From: Flavonifractor sp. An82
Lineage (GTDB): Bacteria; Bacillota; Clostridia; Oscillospirales; Oscillospiraceae
DNA: 64,000 nt
Reading direction: 5' to 3'
NCBI RefSeq assembly: GCF_002159265.1
Contig: NZ_NFHG01000006.1
Location: forward strand, 115,005 to 179,004
Shown: positions 52,314 to 62,237 of the stretch, in pieces
Layout: each line of letters begins with the position of its first letter
Position numbering within the stretch: the first letter of the stretch is position 1
Notes under the pieces: model-generated
What the model saw: only the letters and a program-made list of their open reading frames with translations
What the model was told of the DNA's origin: nothing
Databases searched by the model: none
Translations under genes and position numbers: made by a program

Positions 52314-53435
52314 ATGGCAACTGTGGTTCTGAAAGGTATCAAGAAGATCTATGACAACAAGGTGACTGCTGTTCACGACTTCAACCTGGAGATCGCGGAC
52401 AAGGAGTTTATCGTGCTGGTCGGTCCTTCCGGCTGCGGCAAGTCCACCACTCTGCGGATGGTGGCTGGCCTGGAGGATATCTCCGAGGGCGATCTGCTCA
52501 TCGGCGGCAAGCGGATGAACGACGTGGAGCCCAAGGATCGTGATATCGCCATGGTGTTCCAGAGCTACGCACTCTATCCCCACATGACGGTCTATGAGAA
52601 TATGGCCTTTGCCCTGAAGCTGCGCAAGGTGCCCAAGGAGGAGATCGACAAGAAGGTGCGGGAGGCCGCTGCCATCCTGGACATCACCCAGTACCTGGAG
52701 CGTAAGCCCAAGGCTCTGTCCGGCGGCCAGCGTCAGCGTGTGGCCATCGGCCGCGCCATCGTCCGCGATCCTCAGGTCTTCCTGATGGATGAGCCTCTGT
52801 CCAACCTGGACGCCAAGCTGCGTAACCAGATGCGCGCCGAGATCATCAAGCTGCGTCAGCGCATCAACACTACCTTCATCTACGTGACCCACGACCAGAC
52901 CGAGGCTATGACCCTGGGTGATCGTATCGTCATCATGAAGGACGGCTTCATTCAGCAGATCGGCACTCCCCAGGAGGTGTTCGACCGTCCCGCCAACCTG
53001 TTCGTGGCCGGCTTCATCGGCTCTCCCCAGATGAACTTCTTCGACGGCAAGCTGATGAAGAAGGACGGCAAGTATCAGATCGCCGTGGCTGACGCCGTGG
53101 TGGAGCTGGCCGACAAGGCCCAGAAGATCCTGGCCGAGAAGGGCGCCGGCGATATGGACGTGGTTGTGGGTATCCGTCCCGAGCACATCTCCTTCGCCGC
53201 TGTGGCTGGTCCTCACACCGTGGCCAGCAAGGTGGACGTATCCGAGATGATGGGCAGCGAGGTTTACCTCCATGTGACCGCCGCCGGCAAGGACGTGGTG
53301 CTGCGTATTCCCACCACCGAGCTGCCTGAGGAGCATCGCGCCGGTATTCCTTACGGCACTGACATCAACTTCACCTTCCGTCCGGAGCTCATCCACCTGT
53401 TTGATCCCCAGACCGAGAAGAACCTGCTGTATTGA
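52314..53435 (+). CDS. ABC transporter ATP-binding protein (MsmK/UgpC type)
   Basis: A 373-residue sugar-importer ATPase with Walker A GPSGCGKST, Q-loop FQSYALYPHMT, signature LSGGQRQRVAIGRA, Walker B VFLMDEPLSNLDAKLR and switch VTHDQTEA, then a C-terminal TOBE/OB regulatory domain (VVGIRPEHIS). Such ATPases often serve several carbohydrate importers. ATG 52314 (MATVVLKGIKK) matches the family start; the nearest GGAGG is about 24 nt upstream, so initiation may be atypical or at the ATG 52308. Confidence 0.94.
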   Translation: MATVVLKGIKKIYDNKVTAVHDFNLEIADKEFIVLVGPSGCGKSTTLRMVAGLEDISEGDLLIGGKRMNDVEPKDRDIAMVFQSYALYPHMTVYENMAFALKLRKVPKEEIDKKVREAAAILDITQYLERKPKALSGGQRQRVAIGRAIVRDPQVFLMDEPLSNLDAKLRNQMRAEIIKLRQRINTTFIYVTHDQTEAMTLGDRIVIMKDGFIQQIGTPQEVFDRPANLFVAGFIGSPQMNFFDGKLMKKDGKYQIAVADAVVELADKAQKILAEKGAGDMDVVVGIRPEHISFAAVAGPHTVASKVDVSEMMGSEVYLHVTAAGKDVVLRIPTTELPEEHRAGIPYGTDINFTFRPELIHLFDPQTEKNLLY

Positions 53436-53450
53436 TTGTTCCAGTAGTTC

Positions 53451-53487
53451 AAAAGGCCCCTGCCGCGAAAGCGGCAGGGGCCTTTTT
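53451..53487 (+). terminator. Rho-independent terminator of the sialic acid operon
   Basis: A 16-base perfect inverted repeat around GAAA, ending in T5. Confidence 0.92.
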
Positions 53488-53559
53488 ACGTCCTCGGTGG
53501 CAGGGCGGGGGAGTGGTGCATAGACTGTAGGGACGCAGCAGAGCGGCGGATGGAAGGGT

Positions 53560-54465
53560 GTGGAACAGCCTATGCGGCGGAATCACGACGATTCGTACAG
53601 GTATTATAACAGCGACCCGCTGGGAAAGGTATGCCGGCCGGTCTGCATCTGTCCCGGCCCCACCGGGCCCACCGGATCGACTGGTCCCACGGGTCCTGCC
53701 GGTCCGGCAGGTGTGACCGGTCCTGCCGGGGCAACGGGGGTCCCTGGCAGAGTTGGCCCCACCGGTCCCACCGGCTCATCAGGAGCCATCGGGCCCACCG
53801 GGCCTACGGGATCGACCGGCCCCACCGGACCGGCCGGTGGAGGCAGTGTCACCGGCCCTACTGGTCCCACCGGCGCTGTTGGGCCTACCGGTCCTGCCGG
53901 TGGAGAAGGGGCCCCAGGTCCCACAGGGCCCACCGGCCCGACAGGTACAACAGGGCCTGCGGGACCTGCCGGAGGCGCAGGACCCACCGGTCCAACAGGC
54001 CCCACAGGGCCAAGCGGAGTGGAAGGCCCCACCGGGCCCACTGGGGCAGAGGGACCGGTACCGGATGATGTCTTTGCATCCTTCTTCAATTTCCAGTATC
54101 CCTTGGTGCGGGGCAGCCAGCTGGCCCTGTTCCCCGATGTCACCGATCCTACTGGGGCAATTACCCAGCCCTCCCAGACGCAGATTGCACTGGAGCCGGG
54201 GTACTATCTCATTTCTTATAAGGTTTCTGCCATCTTCCAGCGGGCCAACTATATGCAGGTGACGCCCACCTACAATGGGGCACCCCGCTTGGAGTACGGA
54301 ATTTATTTTGCTACCAGCACTGATGGCTCCAGTGCCTGTGGCTCGTCCTTTCTGATCGTGCGCGCTCCTGCTGCCACTACCTTTAGTCTGACCTACAGCG
54401 GTTCGGCCAATGCCACTGATGGGGAGATCAATGTGACCATTGTGAAGCTGCGCAGGCCGCTGTGA
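53560..54465 (+). CDS. Collagen-like protein with BclA-type C-terminal domain
   Basis: A 301-residue protein: a short N-terminal region (residues 1-32, with CRPVCICP), about 135 residues of Gly-X-Thr/Gly-Pro-X repeats ([16 protein letters not shown] type, residues 33-168), and a C-terminal beta-sandwich ([20 protein letters not shown] ... [13 protein letters not shown]). This layout is that of BclA/exosporium filament proteins of spores, where threonines in the repeat are glycosylated. The start is GTG 53560 or ATG 53572; ribosome-site spacing does not decide. It has its own region after a terminator. Confidence 0.9.
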   Translation: MEQPMRRNHDDSYRYYNSDPLGKVCRPVCICPGPTGPTGSTGPTGPAGPAGVTGPAGATGVPGRVGPTGPTGSSGAIGPTGPTGSTGPTGPAGGGSVTGPTGPTGAVGPTGPAGGEGAPGPTGPTGPTGTTGPAGPAGGAGPTGPTGPTGPSGVEGPTGPTGAEGPVPDDVFASFFNFQYPLVRGSQLALFPDVTDPTGAITQPSQTQIALEPGYYLISYKVSAIFQRANYMQVTPTYNGAPRLEYGIYFATSTDGSSACGSSFLIVRAPAATTFSLTYSGSANATDGEINVTIVKLRRPL

Positions 54466-54494
54466 GGACAACAGGGCATGTTTCCAAAAATAAA

Positions 54495-54530
54495 AAAAGT
54501 AAGACACGACGGAAGTCGTGTCTTACTTTT
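54495..54530. terminator. Bidirectional terminator between the collagen-like gene and tRNA-Thr
   Basis: A 16-base perfect inverted repeat around GGAA with A and T flanks. It shares its AAGACACGAC core with the tRNA-Leu terminator. Confidence 0.9.
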
Positions 54531-54605
54531 TGGAGCTAGTGGTGGGAATCGAACCCACGGCCTGCTCATTACGAGTGAGCTGCTCTACCTCTGAGCCACA
54601 CTAGC
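54531..54605 (-). tRNA. tRNA-Thr (anticodon CGT)
   Basis: A 75-nt tRNA read on the minus strand: acceptor GCTAGTG paired with CACTAGC, D-loop AGAGGTAGAGC, anticodon arm CTCA-CTCGTAA-TGAG giving CGT (reads ACG), T-arm GTGGGTTCGATTCCCAC, discriminator T and encoded CCA. Confidence 0.95.
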
Positions 54606-54655
54606 AAAGCAGATACCTGCTGCAAATGGAGAAAACAGTACATTTGCAGTTTGTA

Positions 54656-54684
54656 ATGATATCACATTTTTACAGCGGAGTCAA
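54656..54684 (-). promoter_or_regulatory. Promoter of tRNA-Thr
   Basis: On the minus strand: TTGACT (54684-54679), 17 bases, TATCAT (54661-54656). Confidence 0.85.
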
Positions 54685-54744
54685 TATCTTTTCTGTGCCG
54701 GAACAATACAAAGCGTATAGGGCGGATTTGATTTGAAAGAGAAT

Positions 54745-55026
54745 ATGCAAAAGAGAATGGGTTATGGATGGCAAATTTGCCGGAAGAATTTTTTACAGTA
54801 TCAACAGGAAAAAAGATGGGAAGAAAAAGTGAGGGATTTCCGGGAAAGACAGCTAAAATATCGTACGGATGCAGAGAGTGAAATATGGGAAGAGGTAGAC
54901 ATAAAAATGAAGAAAAAAGAGTTTTACTCGCAGTTATTCACATTGTCCACAGGGTTATCCACTGCTGAGTTGCAGGACAAGACAAGGAATTCTCCACTTT
55001 TACACAGAGTTTTCCACACGCAATAG
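54745..55026 (+). CDS. Small AT-rich hypothetical ORF
   Basis: A 93-codon frame (MQKRMGYGWQICRKNFLQYQ...) of lysine/arginine/glutamate-rich composition, quite unlike the GC-rich genes around it. The upstream AAAGAG is a poor ribosome site. The last third of the frame overlaps a run of DnaA-box-like sequences, so the frame may be fortuitous. I recognise no family. This is the only candidate gene in the AT-rich stretch 54606-55230. Confidence 0.3.
   Translation: MQKRMGYGWQICRKNFLQYQQEKRWEEKVRDFRERQLKYRTDAESEIWEEVDIKMKKKEFYSQLFTLSTGLSTAELQDKTRNSPLLHRVFHTQ
54934..55018 (+). repeat. Cluster of six DnaA-box-like 9-mers
   Basis: All in the same orientation: TTATTCACA (54934), TTGTCCACA (54943), TTATCCACT (54955), TTCTCCACT (54990), TTTTACACA (54998), TTTTCCACA (55010). 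Each differs from TTATCCACA by one or two bases. They lie in an AT-rich island. Neither dnaA, dnaN nor rpmH is nearby, so this is more likely a DnaA-titrating or regulatory cluster than oriC. Confidence 0.6.
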
Positions 55027-55153
55027 AAAGATGAAAAGGAACGAAACTATTCGGTTTTCGGTGACATAACATAGATTGTGGCGTTTTGTGCAGTGAATGG
55101 GGGGAGTTCCTTCAAAGCGCATGAGGAGGGAATGGCCTTTCCGGGAAAAGCAC

Positions 55154-55182
55154 TTGCGGACAGGAAGAAACCAGTATAAAAT
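55154..55182 (+). promoter_or_regulatory. Promoter of the DUF362 gene
   Basis: TTGCGG at 55154-55159, 17 bases, TAAAAT at 55177-55182. Confidence 0.55.
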
Positions 55183-55230
55183 AAGGGTGCTTGAACATTA
55201 CAGTGTTACACTAGGAGGAATGTTGAACCT

Positions 55231-56358
55231 ATGGAACAGGCAAAGGTATATTATTCTGACCTGCGCTGCCGGCCCGGCAAGAACCTGCTGAACAAGCTGG
55301 AGAAGCTGATCCGCACGGCGGGGATCGGAGAGATCGACTTTGACCGGAAGTTGGTCGCCATCAAGATGCACTTTGGCGAGCCGGGCAACCTGGCCTTCCT
55401 GCGGCCCAACTATGCCAAGACGGTGGCGGATGTGGTCAAGAGCCTGGGCGGCGTGCCCTTCCTCACCGACTGCAACACCCTCTATCCCGGGCGGCGGAAG
55501 AACGCCCTGGAGCACCTGGACGCCGCCTATGAAAATGGTTTCTCACCCCTGTCCACCGGCTGTCAGATCATCATTGGCGACGGACTGCGGGGCAACGACG
55601 ATGTGGAGGTGCCGGTGGCCGGCGCGGAGCACATTACCACCGCCAAGATCGGCAAGGCCATTATGGAGGCCGATGTGATCATCTCTCTGTCCCACTTCAA
55701 GGGCCATGAGCAGACCGGCTTTGGCGGCGCCATCAAGAACCTGGGCATGGGCTGCGGCTCCCGCCGGGGCAAGATGGAGCAGCACGCCGAGGGTAAGCCG
55801 GTGGTGGAGCAGAGTAGCTGTGTAGGCTGTGGCAAATGCTTCGCTCAGTGCGCTCATGATGCCATCTCCTATGGAGAGGACCGGAAGGCCTCCATTGATC
55901 TGAACAAGTGTGTGGGTTGCGGCCGCTGCATTGCTGTGTGCAACGTGGATGCCATCCATGCCGGCAACGACTGCGCCATGGAGGAGCTGTGTTGCCGCAT
56001 GGCGGAGTATACCAAGGCGGTGGTGGACGGCCGTCCCCAGTTCCACATTAGTCTGGTCATTGATGTTTCCCCTTATTGTGATTGTCATGAGGAAAATGAC
56101 CTACCTATTGTGCCCGATGTGGGCATGTTTGCCTCCTTTGACCCGGTGGCCCTGGACCAGGCCTGTGCTGACGCATGCCTGCGCCAGCCGCCCATCCCTG
56201 GGTCATTGCTGGATGAGCAGATGCACGCCGATGGCTTCTGCGACCATCACGACCACTTTATCAACAGCATGCCCAACACCGACTGGAAGGTGTGCCTGGC
56301 CCACTGTGAAAAGATCGGTGTGGGTACCCGCTCCTATGAGCTGATCGAGGTAAAATAA
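55231..56358 (+). CDS. DUF362 protein with two 4Fe-4S ferredoxin motifs
   Basis: A 375-residue protein. The DUF362 domain (KVYYSDLRCRPGKNLLNKLEK ... VAIKMHFGEPGNLAFLRP, and ISLSHFKGHEQTGFGGAIKNLGMGC) is interrupted by two cluster motifs, CVGCGKCFAQC and CVGCGRCIAVC, near residues 194-235. Several further cysteines and histidines follow (CDCHEEND, CDHHDHF). The family is redox-related but without a defined reaction. ATG 55231 follows AGGAGG at a long spacing. deoC starts 24 nt after the stop. A less GC-rich patch lies around 56040-56110. Confidence 0.9.
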   Translation: MEQAKVYYSDLRCRPGKNLLNKLEKLIRTAGIGEIDFDRKLVAIKMHFGEPGNLAFLRPNYAKTVADVVKSLGGVPFLTDCNTLYPGRRKNALEHLDAAYENGFSPLSTGCQIIIGDGLRGNDDVEVPVAGAEHITTAKIGKAIMEADVIISLSHFKGHEQTGFGGAIKNLGMGCGSRRGKMEQHAEGKPVVEQSSCVGCGKCFAQCAHDAISYGEDRKASIDLNKCVGCGRCIAVCNVDAIHAGNDCAMEELCCRMAEYTKAVVDGRPQFHISLVIDVSPYCDCHEENDLPIVPDVGMFASFDPVALDQACADACLRQPPIPGSLLDEQMHADGFCDHHDHFINSMPNTDWKVCLAHCEKIGVGTRSYELIEVK

Positions 56359-56382
56359 TCTCTTCAGAAAGGAAGATTCGAC

Positions 56383-57048
56383 ATGGATGTAAAGGAGATC
56401 CTGAGCCGCTGTGACCACACCCTGCTGAAGCAGGAGTCCACCTGGGGCCAGATCAAGGCGGTCTGTGACGACGGTATGAAGTATGACTGTGCCTCCGTCT
56501 GCATTCCTGCCGCCTATGTGAAGCAGGCTGCCGACTATGTGGGCAACGCCCTGAAGATCTGCACCGTCATCGGCTTCCCCAACGGCTACTCCACCACCGC
56601 AGTCAAGGTGTTTGAGACTGAGGACGCCATCCGCAACGGTGCCGATGAGATCGATATGGTCATCAATATCGGTTGGGTCAAGGATCAGCGGTGGGAGGAC
56701 CTGCTGGAGGAGATCCGCGCCATCAAGCGCTCCTGCCAGGGCCGCATCCTGAAGGTCATCGTGGAGACCTGCCTGCTGACCCAGGAGGAGAAGGTCAAGA
56801 TGTGTCAGATCGTCACCGAGGCCGGTGCCGACTATATCAAGACCTCCACCGGCTTCTCCACCGGCGGCGCCACCCGGGAGGATGTAGCCCTCTTCAAGGC
56901 CAACGTGGGCCCCGAGGTGCGTATCAAGGCAGCAGGCGGAATCCGCACCCTGCAGGACGCGGAGGACTTTATCAATCTGGGCGCGGATCGCTTAGGTACC
57001 TCCGCTATCGTCAAGCTGGTGAAGGGGCAGACGCCTCAGGGCTATTGA
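56383..57048 (+). CDS. deoC: Deoxyribose-phosphate aldolase
   Basis: A 221-residue class I aldolase cleaving 2-deoxyribose-5-P into glyceraldehyde-3-P and acetaldehyde. Seen are [51 protein letters not shown], the Schiff-base region [15 protein letters not shown], and [15 protein letters not shown] 56383 follows GAAAGGA. No other deoxynucleoside genes are nearby. Confidence 0.96.
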   Translation: MDVKEILSRCDHTLLKQESTWGQIKAVCDDGMKYDCASVCIPAAYVKQAADYVGNALKICTVIGFPNGYSTTAVKVFETEDAIRNGADEIDMVINIGWVKDQRWEDLLEEIRAIKRSCQGRILKVIVETCLLTQEEKVKMCQIVTEAGADYIKTSTGFSTGGATREDVALFKANVGPEVRIKAAGGIRTLQDAEDFINLGADRLGTSAIVKLVKGQTPQGY

Positions 57049-57060
57049 GACAGTAAAGGA

Positions 57061-57098
57061 AAAGGCTTCCCTGCGCTTCAGCGCAGGGAAGCCTTTTT
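57061..57098. terminator. Terminator between deoC and the reductase gene
   Basis: A 16-base perfect inverted repeat around TTCA with A and T flanks; serves both converging genes. Confidence 0.9.
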
Positions 57099-57106
57099 CA
57101 GCTCGG

Positions 57107-57652
57107 TCAGATGCGGTCCGCCAGGGCAGCCGCCTGGCGACAGCCGTCGGTGCTGTCCACATCGCCCGGATTGAGGACGCCGGGTACCAGTACTTCGCCC
57201 ACCATGGTCCACCGGTTCAGCGCGGCGGTGCGCTCCATGGGGATGCGTACGCCGTCCAGAACGGAGAGGTCCTTCTCCTCGCAACAGGCGATGAGGGCGC
57301 ACTCCTTTCCTGCAATATCTTTGCCGCCCACCACCAGGGAATAGAGCCGGTCAATGACGCCCTTGATCTGAGCGGGAATAGAGTACCAGTACACCGGCAT
57401 GGTAAAGACGATGGCGTCGGCCGCCAGGATGGCGGGGGCAATGGTGTTGAAATCATCGTCAAAGGCGCAGGGCTTGCCTGTCTGGAAGCAGGTCTCGCAG
57501 GCCCGGCAGCCGCCGATGTTCATCATAGCCGCGTCAAACCGGGTAACAGTGTGGCCCTTTTCCTCTGCCGCCCTGATAAAACTATCTGTCAGGGCGAAGC
57601 TGTTCCCGTTTTTGCGGGGACTGCCTGTAATCACAACGATATTTTTACCCAT
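57107..57652 (-). CDS. Flavodoxin-like NAD(P)H-dependent FMN reductase
   Basis: A 181-residue flavodoxin-fold protein: MGKNIVVITGSPRKNGNSFALTDSF (FMN phosphate loop SPRKNGNS), MMNIGGCRACETCFQTGKPCAFDDDF (cysteine-rich loop), and IVFTMPVYWYSIPAQIKGVIDRLYS. It is of the iron-sulfur flavoprotein/quinone reductase type. ATG 57652 follows AAGGAGG; the longer frame lacks one. It diverges from an HxlR regulator, a common redox-stress pairing. Confidence 0.88.
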   Translation of the reverse strand: MGKNIVVITGSPRKNGNSFALTDSFIRAAEEKGHTVTRFDAAMMNIGGCRACETCFQTGKPCAFDDDFNTIAPAILAADAIVFTMPVYWYSIPAQIKGVIDRLYSLVVGGKDIAGKECALIACCEEKDLSVLDGVRIPMERTAALNRWTMVGEVLVPGVLNPGDVDSTDGCRQAAALADRI

Positions 57653-57729
57653 AATGCTCCTCCTTGATCTGTAGGATTGACTTTCCCGGAACCGGATACT
57701 ACAATCATAGCAAGAACTGGGGAAAGAAC

Positions 57730-57756
57730 AAGTACGCACATAAAAGTGCGATACTT
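57730..57756. promoter_or_regulatory. Candidate HxlR operator
   Basis: An imperfect inverted repeat, AAGTACGCAC and GTGCGATACTT, separated by ATAAAA, between the divergent reductase and regulator genes. HxlR/YodB sites contain TACT/AGTA half-sites, which are present here. Confidence 0.5.
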
Positions 57757-57794
57757 GCATCAAGGTTCAATACTAACCCAAAGGAGAGTGCCCC

Positions 57795-58145
57795 ATGAAA
57801 GCACCGGAAGCCTACAAAGCATGTATTTCCTCCGCCCGTCTGGCAGATACCGGTTTCAGCTATACCCTGTCACTGATCAGCGGAAAATACAAGATGACCA
57901 TTCTCTATACCCTCATGTGCTTTGGGGTGGTCCGGTTCAATGAGATGAAAAAGTATATCGAGGGGATATCCTACAAGACCCTCAGCTCCACCCTGAAGGA
58001 GCTGGAGGCGGACCAGCTGATCCACCGGGAGGAGTATCCCCAGATCCCGCCCAAGGTGGAGTACAGCCTTACGGAGCGGGGCCGGTCACTGATCCCTATT
58101 TTAGATCAGATGTGCGACTGGGGCGAGCAAAACCGACTGCCTTGA
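57795..58145 (+). CDS. HxlR family winged-helix regulator
   Basis: A 116-residue single-domain regulator: YTLSLISGKYKMTILYTLM, VVRFNEMKKYIEGISYKTLSSTLKELEADQLIHREEYPQIPPKVEYSLTERG, the HxlR pattern. A cysteine is present at position 10 and others at 42 and 106, so thiol sensing is possible. ATG 57795 follows AAAGGAGAG. It probably represses the divergent flavodoxin-like reductase gene. Confidence 0.92.
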   Translation: MKAPEAYKACISSARLADTGFSYTLSLISGKYKMTILYTLMCFGVVRFNEMKKYIEGISYKTLSSTLKELEADQLIHREEYPQIPPKVEYSLTERGRSLIPILDQMCDWGEQNRLP

Positions 58146-58162
58146 TATTCTGTATAACGACT

Positions 58163-58196
58163 GAGAGGCCTCCGGCAAAAGCCGGGGGCCTCTTGG
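58163..58196. terminator. Stem-loop between the HxlR gene and ptsI
   Basis: GAGGCCTCCGGC and GCCGGGGGCCTC pair with one bulge around AAAA; the T run is weak on the plus strand (TTGG). Confidence 0.6.
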
Positions 58197-58233
58197 TCGG
58201 TAAGGAAAGGAAAAAGGAAAAAAGGGAGTAGGT

Positions 58234-59946
<1,713 letters not shown>

Positions 59947-59979
59947 AGCGGTTCCTCCTGTTTTGGACGGCCGGGGAGC

Positions 59980-60243
59980 TTACTCGCCCAGGCCGGATTC
60001 CACCAGCTCCACTGCGGCCTGGAGGGCTTCCGCCTCCTGCTCGCCGCAGCACTGGATCTCGATCTCGCTGCCCTGCTTGATGCAGGCGGCCATCAGATGC
60101 ATGATGCTCTTGGCGTTGATGCTCTTGCCGTTGAAGACGATGGTGACGTCGCTCTTATACTTGGCCATGGTGTTGACAAAGAGCTGAGCGGGACGCATGT
60201 GCATGCCCTGAGGATTGACAATCTTAGTGGTAGCGGTGACCAT
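59980..60243 (-). CDS. ptsH: Phosphocarrier protein HPr
   Basis: An 87-residue HPr with the phosphorylated His15 and regulatory Ser46 exactly at the expected numbers (NPQGMHMRPAQ and NAKSIMHLM). Ser46 implies HPr kinase/CcpA-type control. Met14 and Met16 replace the usual Leu/Ile and Ala/Thr around His15, and His49 replaces the common Gly in SIMG. It may be specialised for the fructose system, like the HPr variants of other fru operons. ATG 60243 follows AAGGAAG. Confidence 0.95.
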   Translation of the reverse strand: MVTATTKIVNPQGMHMRPAQLFVNTMAKYKSDVTIVFNGKSINAKSIMHLMAACIKQGSEIEIQCCGEQEAEALQAAVELVESGLGE

Positions 60244-60278
60244 AATGATACTTCCTTTCTTCGTTCAATATCGCAGTA

Positions 60279-62195
60279 TTATACTTTCTTTTTCTTCAAT
60301 ACACCCAGCAGGACCATGCCCACCAGGGAGCCTACAGCCAGGGCGATGACATAGCCCAGCACATTGGTCATAATGGGGAAGACGAAGATGCCGCCATGGG
60401 GGGCGGGGAGGGCACAGCCGAAGGCCATGGACAGGGCGCCGGCCACACCGGAGCCCACGATGCAGGAGGGGAGGACATGGAGGGGATCGCCGGCGGCGAA
60501 GGGAATGGCGCCCTCGGTGATGAAGCACAGGCCCATGATATAGTTGACTACGCCGGACTTGCGCTCATCCTCGGTGAAGCGGTTCTTGAAGAAGGTGGTA
60601 GCCAGGGCGATGGCGATGGGGGGGACCATACCGCCGATCATGACGGCGGCCATAATGTCGGAGCCCTGCCCGGCGGCCATGGTGGCCAGGGTGGAGGTGC
60701 CGAACACGTAGGCGGCCTTATTGAAGGGGCCGCCCATATCCACGGCCATCATACCGGCCAGCACGATGCCCAGCACCACCTTGCTGCCCTCACCCATGGC
60801 CTCCAGGCCGGAGTACAGGGCGGTGTTGATGGCGCCCACGATGGGGTTGATGAGGCACATGAACAGGCCGATGATGAGCAGGCCAACCACGGGGTAGATC
60901 AGGATGGGCTTGAGGCCCTCCAGGGCCCGGGGCAGCTTATCACAGAGTTTGCGCATGGCCAGCATCAGGTAGCCGGCGGCAAAGCCGGCGATGAGGGCGC
61001 CCAGGAAGCCGGCGGAGACGGAGGTGCCGGAGGGGGAGGCGAAGGTAGCGCCGGACACGGCCAGCGCGCCGCCTACGAAGCCCACCATCAGGCCGGGCCG
61101 GTCGGCAATGGACATGGCGATGTAGCCGGCCAGGATGGGCAGCATGAAGTTGAAGGCCACGCCGCCGATGTTCTTGAACCAGGCGGCGATGGGGGTGTTG
61201 GTGCCGAAGTTGGCGTAGTCGATGGAGGCGTCGTCCAGAAGGAAGGCCAGGGCGATGAGAATACCGCCGCCGATGACGAAGGGAAGCATATGGCTGACGC
61301 CGTTCATCAGCTGCTTGTACAGCTTGCGGCCCATGCTCTCGTTGGTCGCCTCATGAACTACCTCGCCGGTGTGGTGATAGATGGGGGCACTGGGGGCCTG
61401 ACGAATGAGCTCCTCCGGCTTGTGGATGCCGTCGGAGACAGGCACGCGGAGCACGTGCTTGCCGTCGAACCGGGCCAGGTCCACTTCCTTATCGGCGGCA
61501 ATGATGATACCGTCGCAGGAATCGATTTCTGCCTGGGTCAGGATATTTTTGGCGCCGCCGGAGCCCTGGGTCTCCGCCTTGACAGGAATGCCGATCTCCT
61601 TGCCCTTCTTCTCCAGGGCCTCGGCAGCCATGTAGGTATGGGCGATGCCGGTGGGGCAGGCGGTGACCGCCAGGATGCGGGGACCGGAGGCAGAAGTCTC
61701 GGCAGGTGCGGGAGCCTCTGCAGGGACCTCCTCGGGGAACTTGGCGGCCTCGTACTTGTCAATGACCTCCATAAAGGTCTTGGCATCAGGAGCGGCCCGC
61801 AGCTCGCTGATAAAGTTGAAGTCCATCAGAAGGACCATCAGATGGGACAGGATCTCCAGGTGCAGGTCTCCGTCCAGAGGAGCGGCGATCATGAAGAAGA
61901 GGTCGGAGGGCTGTCCGTCCATGGCGCCGTAATCCACACCCTCCTTCAGGATGCAGGCGGCCAGGCTGGGGGAGGTGACGCAGCCGCTCTTGGCGTGAGG
62001 GACGGCAATGCCCATCTCGATGGCGGTGCTGGTCTGGGCCTCACGGGCCAGGATGGCATCCTTGTAGGTCTGGCGGTCGGTCAGGCATCCGCTCTTGTCC
62101 TGCAGGTCCACCAGCAGGTCGATGGCGCCCTCCTTGTCGGCGGCGGAAGCGCCCAGCGCAATTTTGTCAGTGCTCAGCAGATCGACGATACGCAT
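60279..62195 (-). CDS. fruA: PTS fructose transporter subunit IIABC
   Basis: A 638-residue three-domain permease. IIA (residues 1-145) has its phospho-histidine His67 in GIAVPHAKS. After a Pro/Ala linker (EEVPAEAPAPAETSASG), IIB carries the phospho-cysteine Cys180 in ILAVTACPTGIAHTYMAA. IIC (about 290-638) is hydrophobic with FVIGGGILIALAF, GPFNKAAYVFG and ITEGAIPFAAGDP. It imports fructose as fructose-1-P. ATG 62195 follows AAAGGAG. Confidence 0.96.
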   Translation of the reverse strand: MRIVDLLSTDKIALGASAADKEGAIDLLVDLQDKSGCLTDRQTYKDAILAREAQTSTAIEMGIAVPHAKSGCVTSPSLAACILKEGVDYGAMDGQPSDLFFMIAAPLDGDLHLEILSHLMVLLMDFNFISELRAAPDAKTFMEVIDKYEAAKFPEEVPAEAPAPAETSASGPRILAVTACPTGIAHTYMAAEALEKKGKEIGIPVKAETQGSGGAKNILTQAEIDSCDGIIIAADKEVDLARFDGKHVLRVPVSDGIHKPEELIRQAPSAPIYHHTGEVVHEATNESMGRKLYKQLMNGVSHMLPFVIGGGILIALAFLLDDASIDYANFGTNTPIAAWFKNIGGVAFNFMLPILAGYIAMSIADRPGLMVGFVGGALAVSGATFASPSGTSVSAGFLGALIAGFAAGYLMLAMRKLCDKLPRALEGLKPILIYPVVGLLIIGLFMCLINPIVGAINTALYSGLEAMGEGSKVVLGIVLAGMMAVDMGGPFNKAAYVFGTSTLATMAAGQGSDIMAAVMIGGMVPPIAIALATTFFKNRFTEDERKSGVVNYIMGLCFITEGAIPFAAGDPLHVLPSCIVGSGVAGALSMAFGCALPAPHGGIFVFPIMTNVLGYVIALAVGSLVGMVLLGVLKKKKV

Positions 62196-62237
62196 AACAA
62201 CGATCTCCTTTCGGATCAGAGTAGGGTAGCGTATGAA

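Noticed and set aside
53640..54060. CRISPR-like or minisatellite repeat array
   Set aside because: The short repeats are in-frame Gly-X-Thr/Gly-Pro codons of one collagen-like protein, with no regular spacers.
54500..54605. Prophage or island attachment site at tRNA-Thr
   Set aside because: No direct repeat of the tRNA 3' end and no integrase were found within the window.
54934..55018. Chromosome replication origin (oriC)
   Set aside because: The DnaA boxes are suggestive, but no dnaA, dnaN, recF, gyrB or rpmH is near, and gene orientation does not switch at this point. A titration or regulatory cluster fits better.
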